Shown here: positions 5,552 to 10,704 of the stretch, piece by piece | How positions within the stretch are numbered: position 1 is the first letter of the stretch | Layout of the letters: each line of letters starts with the position of its first letter | DNA from: Candidatus Falkowiibacteriota bacterium | GTDB taxonomy: Bacteria; Patescibacteriota; Patescibacteriia; Patescibacteriales; GWC2-42-12 | Direction of reading: 5' to 3' | NCBI GenBank assembly: GCA_016208065.1 | Contig: JACQYU010000066.1 | Coordinates: 1 to 10,704 of the forward strand | DNA: 10,704 nucleotides | Position numbers and translations under genes: made by a program | Notes under the pieces: model-generated | What the model saw: the letters and a program-made list of their open reading frames with translations, nothing else | The model's database searches: none | What the model was told of the DNA's origin: nothing

Positions 5552-6433
5552 ATGCGAGCAGTTCAAGTACAATTTTCGCCCTGGGATAAAAGATATAATT
5601 TTGATCCGGCTGATTTAACTATTAAGATCGGCGATCAAGTTATCGTTAAAACCGAGCTCGGCGTTGAGCTTGGCAAGGTAGTCGGCTTTCAGGATTTGCC
5701 GGACGCGAAAAATAAGGCTAAAGCCGAGGCTGGCGCTGAAGATGGGCTTTCGGCTGATTCGGCAAGTTCACAGCAGGCAGGCTTAGAGCCGGCGGAAATA
5801 AAAAAAATTATCAGAAAGGCTTCAAGCGAAGATTTAAAAAAATTGCCGGACGAAAAGCAGAAAAAGAAAGATTTTATTTTTTGCAAAAAAATTATTGAAA
5901 AATACCAGCTGCCCATGAAGCTGGTTGATGTGCATTACTCTTTTGACGACGCCAGGATAACTTTTCCTTTTATCGCCGATTCAAGGATTGATTTTAGGGA
6001 ACTTGTAAAAGATTTAACCAAGCATTTTAGCCGCGGCATAAGGCTCCAGCAAATCGGCATTCGCGATGAAGCCAGATTTACGGGCGATTTCGGCCATTGC
6101 GGCCGTTCGTTATGCTGCGCCCGCTTTTTAGGCGACCTTAATTCCATAACTTCGGAAATGGCCGAACTGCAGCAATGCGTGCATCGCGGTTCAGAGCGCA
6201 TTTCCGGAATTTGCGGCCGCTTGATGTGCTGCTTGGCTTACGAAGAGGACGGCTATAAAAAGTTGGCGGAAAAGTTGCCGTTGATAGACGCCCAAGTTAA
6301 AGTCGAAGGCAGAAAAGGCCGGGTTTTAGCGCGCTATATTTTAAAGCAGACGGTAAAAGTATTGCTTGATGAAGGCAATGGTGAAGCCGGGGGAGTAGTT
6401 GAAGTGGAAGTTGGTAAAGTTAAAAAGATATAA
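5552..6433 (+). CDS. PSP1-domain protein, RicT/YaaT family
   Basis: 293 residues. The C-terminal PSP1 region has the family's cysteine signature: 'FGHCGRSLCCARFL' (C183, C188, C189) and 'ISGICGRLMCCLAYE' (C221, C226, C227), with a further C209. In Bacillus, RicT with RicA and RicF binds Fe-S clusters and promotes RNase Y-dependent RNA maturation; whether that holds in CPR is unknown. The N-terminal part (VQVQFSPWDKRYNFDPADL, then 'IKIGDQVIVKTELG') is normal. Residues about 50-80 form a low-complexity Ala/Glu/Ser insertion, and the DNA there contains GCAGGCAGG (5773-5781), half of the GC palindrome. The start is nearly forced: an in-frame TAA lies at 5546-5548, and no Shine-Dalgarno site is present. 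Confidence 0.9.
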   Translation: MRAVQVQFSPWDKRYNFDPADLTIKIGDQVIVKTELGVELGKVVGFQDLPDAKNKAKAEAGAEDGLSADSASSQQAGLEPAEIKKIIRKASSEDLKKLPDEKQKKKDFIFCKKIIEKYQLPMKLVDVHYSFDDARITFPFIADSRIDFRELVKDLTKHFSRGIRLQQIGIRDEARFTGDFGHCGRSLCCARFLGDLNSITSEMAELQQCVHRGSERISGICGRLMCCLAYEEDGYKKLAEKLPLIDAQVKVEGRKGRVLARYILKQTVKVLLDEGNGEAGGVVEVEVGKVKKI

Positions 6434-6441
6434 AAATGGTG

Positions 6442-6470
6442 TTGTCTGGCTGATATTAATGTGCTATAGT
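6442..6470 (+). promoter_or_regulatory. Promoter giving a leaderless transcript
   Basis: TTGTCT (6442-6447), a 17-bp spacer and TATAGT (6465-6470). The ATG of the next gene is at 6478, 7 bases after the -10 box, exactly where transcription should start. No Shine-Dalgarno site fits between them. Confidence 0.5.
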
Positions 6471-6477
6471 ATAAAAT

Positions 6478-6819
6478 ATGGAAAAAGAAACATCAAAAAA
6501 TGAAATTTTAGAAGCCATTAATGAATTTTCAACTAAAGTTGACGAGAGGTTTGATAAAGTTGATGAAAGGTTTGATAAAGTTGACGAGAGGTTTAACAGG
6601 TTGGAAGGAAGGGTCGGTAAAATTGAAGCTGGCATGGTGACTAAGGATTATCTTGACGATAAGCTGGCTGATTTGCGCGGCGATTTAGTGGTGTTGATGC
6701 GCAAAGAAGATACGAAGATGGTAAAATTGATAGAGATTTTAAAAAGGCGCGCTGTTATTACCGCTGCCGAAGAAAAAGAAATATTATCCATGGAACCGTT
6801 TGCCAAGCTTTACGCCTAA
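6478..6819 (+). CDS. Small coiled-coil protein with tandem VDERFDK heptads
   Basis: 113 residues, hypothetical. Three perfect or near-perfect heptads (KVDERFD, residues 20-40) continue into 'RLEGRVGKIE', typical of a parallel coiled coil. The middle 'KDYLDDKLADLRGDL' and the C-terminal 'KLIEILKRRAVITAAEEKEI' are also helical. No transmembrane segment, cysteine or catalytic motif is seen. Similar short 'DERF' repeat proteins are widespread as hypotheticals in CPR genomes; a DUF-type or phage-like regulatory role cannot be claimed. At DNA level, three 21-bp units lie at 6535-6555, 6556-6576 and 6577-6597. It appears to be its own transcription unit, between a leaderless promoter and a strong terminator. 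Confidence 0.8.
   Translation: MEKETSKNEILEAINEFSTKVDERFDKVDERFDKVDERFNRLEGRVGKIEAGMVTKDYLDDKLADLRGDLVVLMRKEDTKMVKLIEILKRRAVITAAEEKEILSMEPFAKLYA
6535..6597 (+). repeat. Three tandem 21-bp units in the coiled-coil gene
   Basis: Units at 6535, 6556 and 6577 start with AAAGTTGA and encode the KVDERFD/N heptads. They differ at a few, mostly third-codon, positions, so copy number could vary among strains by whole heptads without frame loss. Confidence 0.85.
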
Positions 6820-6847
6820 TTTTAAGTTAATTATGAATTATATATAG

Positions 6848-6873
6848 TCCGGCTTATAAAAGCCGGATTTTTT
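6848..6873 (+). terminator. Rho-independent terminator after the coiled-coil gene
   Basis: TCCGGCTT (6848-6855), loop ATAA, AAGCCGGA (6860-6867), then six T. Perfect 8-bp stem with a GC core, 28 bases after the stop codon. The clearest terminator in the window. Confidence 0.9.
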
Positions 6874-6960
6874 GTTTTTTAGATCTGTTTATTTGAAGGG
6901 TGTTCTTTATTGAAAAAAAGAAATAAAATTTCCGCTACCCTAACGGCCGCGACCGCCCCT

Positions 6961-6990
6961 TTGTTAAAGGAGGTATATTTATGATATAAT
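6961..6990 (+). promoter_or_regulatory. Possible gap promoter overlapping a strong Shine-Dalgarno and a two-codon frame
   Basis: TTGTTA (6961-6966), an 18-bp spacer and TATAAT (6985-6990); a second TATAAT lies at 6996-7001. The same stretch holds a near-perfect Shine-Dalgarno, AAAGGAGGT (6966-6974), 6 bases before ATG ATA TAA (6981-6989). The GAPDH ATG at 7018 itself has no Shine-Dalgarno. Which signal is real cannot be settled from sequence. CCTTT/AAAGG (6958-6962, 6966-6970) could fold over the ribosome site. The rest of the 6874-6960 spacer shows no gene. Confidence 0.35.
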
Positions 6991-7017
6991 TGTTTTATAA
7001 TTTTTAAACATAATAAT

Positions 7018-7875
7018 ATGAACGTAGCGATAAACGGGTTTGGCCGGATCGGCCGGGCGGCTTTTAAAGCTTTGCTTAATAAAAAAGGTGTTAATGTCGT
7101 AGCTATAAATGACTTAACCGACGTTAAGACGCTGGCGCAGTTATTGCAATATGACAGCTGTTATGGAGTTTATGGAAAAAAAGTCGGTTCTGAAGCCGGC
7201 AGTTTAATAGTGGACCTGCCTGCCGGACAGGCAGGTAAGAAAAAATACCAAGTGCTGGCGGAAAAAGAGCCGGCTAAATTGCCTTGGAGCAAGCTTAAAG
7301 TGGACATAGTTTTAGAATGCACCGGCCGGTTTTTGGATGAAGCCGGAGCCGGAGAGCATCTTAAAGCCGGGGCTAAAAAAGTAATTTTGTCGGCGCCCGC
7401 CAAAGGCGAAAATATTAAAAATATTGTTTTATCGGTTAATGAAAAAGATTTGAATAAAAATGACAAAATTATTTCCATGGCCTCTTGCACGACTAACTGC
7501 TTAGCGCCGGTGACGAAAATAATTTCGGATAATTTCGGCGTTAAAAAAGCCATCATGTCCACGATTCATTCTTACACTTCCGATCAGAATTTAGTGGACG
7601 GGCCGCATAAGGATTTTCGCCGCGCTCGCGCCGCGGCCATGAATATTATACCTACGACCACCGGCGCCGCGCTGGCGGCCGCCAAAACCATTCCGGAGCT
7701 GGCCGGAAAATTTGACGGCTTGTCGTTAAGGGTGCCGACTCCGGTCGTCTCGCTTTGCGATACGGTTTTTATTACTGAAAAGCCGGTAACCGCGGAAGCC
7801 GTAAATAAGGTTATTAAAAAAGCCGCGGCCGGAAATTATAAGGGTTATTTGGCAGGGTATTTTAATAATTTTTAA
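7018..7875 (+). CDS. gap: Glyceraldehyde-3-phosphate dehydrogenase, C-terminally truncated
   Basis: Oxidises glyceraldehyde 3-phosphate with NAD+ and phosphate in glycolysis. 285 residues against about 335 normally. Present: the NAD-binding 'INGFGRIGR' (5-13), 'ECTGRF' (100-105), the catalytic Cys157 in 'SMASCTTNC', His184 in 'STIHSYTSDQ', 'RRARAAAMNIIPTTTGAA' (201-218) and 'LRVPTP' (237-242). After 'NYKGYLAGY' (about residue 281) the sequence turns into AT-rich repeat and stops. Lost are about 50 residues with the conserved 'WYDNEWGYS' region and the last helix that packs on the NAD domain, so activity is doubtful. Residues 66-73 (DLPAGQAG) are encoded by a near copy of the GC palindrome and look like an insertion in a surface region. 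Confidence 0.93.
   Translation: MNVAINGFGRIGRAAFKALLNKKGVNVVAINDLTDVKTLAQLLQYDSCYGVYGKKVGSEAGSLIVDLPAGQAGKKKYQVLAEKEPAKLPWSKLKVDIVLECTGRFLDEAGAGEHLKAGAKKVILSAPAKGENIKNIVLSVNEKDLNKNDKIISMASCTTNCLAPVTKIISDNFGVKKAIMSTIHSYTSDQNLVDGPHKDFRRARAAAMNIIPTTTGAALAAAKTIPELAGKFDGLSLRVPTPVVSLCDTVFITEKPVTAEAVNKVIKKAAAGNYKGYLAGYFNNF
7215..7235. repeat. GC palindrome copy 3, inside the gap coding sequence
   Basis: Arms CCTGCCTG (7215-7222) and CAGGCAGG (7228-7235) flank CCGGA. It differs from the spacer copies by an extra A-C pair of bases in the middle. It is translated as L-P-A-G-Q-A-G and keeps the frame. Confidence 0.8.
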
Positions 7876-7972
7876 TTTCCAATTTTTAATTTTTAAATAA
7901 TGCTTTAATTTTTTAATGTTTAAAAATTTAGATATTAAAAATTATTTATAAAATTAAAAATTTAAAAATTTT
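7876..7972. repeat. AT-rich word repeat joining the broken gap end to the hydB-like gene
   Basis: AATTTTT-type heptads lead in, AATGCTTTAATTTT sits at 7899-7912 (the inverse of 3026-3039), and the complement word AAATTAAAAATTTAAAAA closes it near 7951-7968. Same architecture as the 2973-3088 spacer in opposite orientation. No promoter, ribosome site or gene is evident. Confidence 0.6.
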
Positions 7973-8998
7973 GTGAGTGATATTTTATCTAAGATAAAAC
8001 AGGCTAATTTAGTCGGGCGCGGCGGCGCCGGTTTTCCTACGGCTGAAAAGTGGCTCTCCGTCGATAAAGCTATGTAGAGTAAACCTGCCGGGAAATATTA
8101 TGTGGTCTGCAACGCGGCCTAAGGCGAACCGGGCATTTTAAAAGACGGCTATATTTTAGAGCATCAAGCGGAAAGAGTAATTGACGGCATAAAAATCGCC
8201 CTTGATTTTTTGCGCGCTGAAAAAGCGTATATATTTTTAAATTACGGCTATAATAAAAAGCTTAATAAAAAATTAACCGTTTTATTGAAAAATTCCAAGA
8301 TTGAAATATTCGTTAAGCCGGTTAATGCCGGCTATATCGGCGGGGAAGAAAGCGCGATTTTAAACGCTATTGAAGGCAAAAGGATTGAGCCAAGATTAAA
8401 GCCGCCCTTCCCGACTTCTAAAGGCTTATTCGGCTATCCGACTTTAATAAATAACGTGGAAACTTTTTATAATGTTAGCCTAGTAGCGGCCGGCCAGTAT
8501 CTTAATAAAAGATTTTATACCATTACCGGCGATTGCCTTAACGAGGGAGTTTATGAATTGCCGGATAATTTAACCATTGAAAAACTGCTTAAGCAAACCG
8601 GCAATTATCCCAAGTTTTCTTTTTTTGTCCAAGTCGGCGGCAATGCCTCGGGCGAAGTTTTAAGCAGTTCGCAACTAAAAAGGCAGGTTTCTGGCGCCGG
8701 TTCAATCGCCGTTTACAGCTTAGCCAAAAATAATTTCAAGAAGATCATAAAAGGCTGGCTTAATTTTTTCGTTAATGAATCCTGCGGCCAGTGCGCGCCC
8801 TGCCGCGAAGGCACTTACCGGCTTAATGAAATTTTTTCCAAAGAAAAAATTGACTGGCCGCTATTTAACGGTTTACTGGATAATTTAAGCGATGCTTCGC
8901 TTTGCGCTCTCGGCTGCTCGGTCGCCGTGCCGATAAAAAGTTTTATGAAAAATGTATATCCGCAAATCAACAAATCAGCTGAAAATTTACAAATATAA
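7973..8998 (+). pseudogene. NuoF/HydB-type diaphorase subunit with two in-frame stops
   Basis: Translated through, the frame from GTG 7973 gives 341 codons of a NADH:acceptor diaphorase: the NADH/FMN loop 'LVGRGGAGFPTAEKW' (13-27), 'VVCNAA*GEPG' (44-54), the FMN motif 'YIGGEESAILNAIEG', 'PRLKPPFPTSKGLFGYPT', and the [4Fe-4S] ligands CGQCAPCREG plus 'SLCALGCS'. Interruptions are TAG at 8075-8077 and TAA at 8120-8122; the latter replaces the strictly conserved Glu of NA[DA]EGEPG. The uninterrupted part from TTG 8210 lacks the glycine-rich loop and has no usual start, so it is unlikely to be a separate gene. The protein is short for the family (little before GRGGAG, no extra ferredoxin domains). 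It would pass NADH electrons to the hydrogenase 37 bp downstream. A nonsense-free version in relatives is expected. Confidence 0.88.
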
Positions 8999-9035
8999 CG
9001 CAAATTCGCAAATATGCGCGAATGCCGTGAATGTT

Positions 9036-10704
9036 ATGAAAGAAATAAAAATTAAAATAAACGGCCGAAAAATAGTTTGCGGCCAGGGCAGAACCATCAT
9101 GCAAGCCGCCAGGGCTAACGGGATTGACATACCCGGCTTATGCGGCCACGCTGATTTTTCGCCTAAAGCCAATTGCCGAATCTGCGTGGTGGAAATCGTT
9201 GGCCGAAAAAATTTGGCCACTTCCTGCTCGACTAAAGCCGAAGACGGCATGGAAATCAGAACTGACAGCGAACGGGTGAAACGTTCAAGAAATTTAAACA
9301 TTGAGCTGATTTTCGCCGAGCATATTGAAAAATGCCCGACTTGCGTTTCGCGGCTGAATTGCAAATTATTGGAATTGGCTGATAAATATAAAATTGAAAT
9401 AACCAAATTCAGCGATCGTAAAAGCAAAAGGAAAATTTATAGATTCGCCAACGCGGTGGAAATTGACGGCACGCAATGCATTGATTGCCGCAATTGCTTA
9501 ACGGCATGCAATAGTTTGCAAAAAATAAATTACCTGGAGTTAAGAGGCAAGGGGGTTAATCAGGAAGTCGTGCCGGTTAGCTCGAGCAGCGGCTTGCCGT
9601 TTATTTCTAAAAAGGCTGATAAAGTTGACTGTATTTATTGCGGCCAGTGCGCCGTGCATTGCCCGGTAAGCGCGGCCCAGGAGCAAGCTCATTGGCATTT
9701 AGTTGAAAAGGTTTTGCGCGATAAAGCTAAAGTTGTCGTCGCCCAATTCGCCCCATCAATCAGAGTAAGCATCGGCGAAGAATTCGGCGCCGAGCATGGT
9801 AAAATAATGTCAGGCCAAGTCATAGCGGCTTTAAGGCAATTAGGCTTTAATTATGTTTTTGACGTAAATTTCGGAGCCGATATTACTACTATGGTTGAGG
9901 CTGAAGAACTGCTGGAGAGGGTAAAGTCGGGCGGCCGTTTGCCCATGCTTACGTCCTGCTGCCCGGCCTGGGTTAAATATATTGAGTTTTACCGGCCGGA
10001 TTTAATGCCTAATTTAACTACGGCGCGCAGCCCGCAAATGCACAGCGCCGGCCTGATAAAAACCTACTGGGCGGAAAAAATGAAGCTTAATCAGAAAAAT
10101 ATCGCGGTGGTTTCGGTTATGCCCTGCACGGCCAAGAAATTTGAAGCCGAGCGCGCGGAGTTAAAAGTTAGCGGCCAGCCGCCGGTTGATTACGTCATAA
10201 CCACCCGCGAATTGGCCTGGCTTATAAAAAAGAATAAAATAGATTTTTGCAAATTAAAATCGTCGGCCGCTGATAATCCTCTGGGAATGTCAAGCGGAGC
10301 CGGCGCGATCTACGGCGCTACCGGCGGAGTTATGGAATCGGCCTTAAGGACAGCCGAATATTTATTAACCACCGCCCAAGCTTCGGTTTGCGCGCCTGTT
10401 AAAAATAAAAATAAATTGAAAATCTGCAATAGCAGGATAGAATTTAAGGATCTGCGCGGGCAAGACGGCGCTAAAGAAGCTTTAATTGAAATAGCGGGAA
10501 AAAAATTAAGAATCGCGGCCGTTAACGGCATCGGCAATATCGAGCCGATTTTAGCCAATTTTAAAAATTACGACTACATAGAAGTTATGGCTTGTCCGGA
10601 TGGCTGTATCGGCGGCGGCGGCCAGCCCATTCCAACCAATTCATTTATCAGGAAAAAAAGGCTGGAAGCTTTATATAAAATTTACGGCAAAAGCAAGATT
10701 AGAA
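9036..10704 (+). CDS. hydA: [FeFe] hydrogenase, NuoG-like N-terminus plus H-cluster domain (HydA), 3'-truncated by the window edge
   Basis: Reversibly makes H2 from protons and electrons, in the cytoplasm. 556 residues are visible with no stop. Domains in order: [2Fe-2S] ferredoxin (C36, C47, C50, C64); His-Cys [4Fe-4S] site H96-x3-C100-x2-C103-x5-C109; two [4Fe-4S] sites (C148/C151/C154/C158 and C199/C202/C205/C209); the H-cluster domain with L1 'TSCCPAW' (306-312, proton-relay C308, ligand C309), L2 'MPCTAKKFE' (362-370, C364) and L3 'VMACPDGCIGGGGQP' (517-531, C520, C524). All ligands are intact, as in group A enzymes. The end is near: 'FIRKKRLEALYKIYGKSKIR' is the usual last helix, unless a C-terminal domain follows as in HydABC-type enzymes. 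The ATG 9036 fits the ferredoxin fold; GTG 9027 is an in-frame alternative. No HydE/F/G maturase lies in the window. Confidence 0.95.
   Translation, partial: MKEIKIKINGRKIVCGQGRTIMQAARANGIDIPGLCGHADFSPKANCRICVVEIVGRKNLATSCSTKAEDGMEIRTDSERVKRSRNLNIELIFAEHIEKCPTCVSRLNCKLLELADKYKIEITKFSDRKSKRKIYRFANAVEIDGTQCIDCRNCLTACNSLQKINYLELRGKGVNQEVVPVSSSSGLPFISKKADKVDCIYCGQCAVHCPVSAAQEQAHWHLVEKVLRDKAKVVVAQFAPSIRVSIGEEFGAEHGKIMSGQVIAALRQLGFNYVFDVNFGADITTMVEAEELLERVKSGGRLPMLTSCCPAWVKYIEFYRPDLMPNLTTARSPQMHSAGLIKTYWAEKMKLNQKNIAVVSVMPCTAKKFEAERAELKVSGQPPVDYVITTRELAWLIKKNKIDFCKLKSSAADNPLGMSSGAGAIYGATGGVMESALRTAEYLLTTAQASVCAPVKNKNKLKICNSRIEFKDLRGQDGAKEALIEIAGKKLRIAAVNGIGNIEPILANFKNYDYIEVMACPDGCIGGGGQPIPTNSFIRKKRLEALYKIYGKSKIR

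Noticed and set aside
7170..7562. Long antisense frame opposite gap, and similar ones opposite rpsB, the PSP1 gene and hydA
   Set aside because: They mirror the codon pattern of the real genes, lack recognisable motifs and have no start signals.
5328..8122. A full UAA-to-Glu genetic code change
   Set aside because: rpsB, tsf's second stop, the PSP1 gene, gap, prmC and prfA all end sensibly at UAA, so UAA still terminates. Only partial readthrough or error remains possible.
8210..8998. A separate gene starting at TTG 8210
   Set aside because: Homology continues upstream in the same frame through both stops to GTG 7973, so this is the rest of one broken gene.
1..10704. CRISPR array, tRNA, rRNA, insertion sequence with transposase
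   Set aside because: No regular direct repeats with unique spacers, no cloverleaf-like segments and no transposase motifs were seen. The spacer repeats are inverted and word-like.

Overview
The window looks like a chromosomal segment from a Candidatus Patescibacteria (CPR) bacterium, probably Parcubacteria/Falkowbacteria-like. This is inferred from gene content and style, not from a marker tree. The genes are compact and AT-leaning, with few Shine-Dalgarno sites. PrmC carries NLPY where most bacteria have NPPY. bL31 has a Lys/Ala-rich tail. The spacers hold heptad-word inverted repeats, and the palindrome CCTGCCTGCCGGCAGGCAGG recurs. Known stops are UAA, UAG and UGA, so code 11 applies.

Layout. 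(1) 1-964, plus strand: the 3' end of a type IV pseudopilin gene, then a second pilin-like membrane protein. (2) 911-3435, minus strand: a translation cluster transcribed rpmE, prfA, prmC (bL31, RF1 and the methyltransferase that modifies RF1). (3) 3588-5435, plus strand: a promoter and structured leader, rpsB (uS2) and tsf (EF-Ts). (4) 5453-6873: a large hairpin, a RicT/PSP1-family gene, a small leaderless coiled-coil gene and a strong terminator. (5) 6961-7875: a gap gene (GAPDH) missing its 3' end. (6) 7973-10704: a NuoF/HydB-type diaphorase gene broken by two stops, followed by a nearly complete multi-cluster [FeFe] hydrogenase (HydA) running off the window.

Metabolically, GAPDH would make NADH, and a HydB/HydA pair would move those electrons through FMN and Fe-S clusters to protons, giving fermentative H2. 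As read here, this chain is damaged at GAPDH and HydB, while HydA keeps every cluster and H-cluster ligand that can be checked.

The most unusual aspect is a cluster of lesions in normally essential or conserved genes. RF1 has lost, in frame, about 28-30 residues containing its stop-codon-reading PxT loop. EF-Ts has an in-frame UAA before its conserved last 34 residues. HydB has an in-frame UAG and UAA. GAPDH ends about 50 residues early inside a repeat. All three internal stops are RF1-type codons (UAA/UAG, never UGA). This could be real biology (weakened RF1 with readthrough), genome decay, or sequencing/assembly error; the sequence alone cannot decide. A second theme is a family of spacer elements built as inverted repeats of different 7-nt words, with related GC-rich palindromes that have also entered coding sequence.
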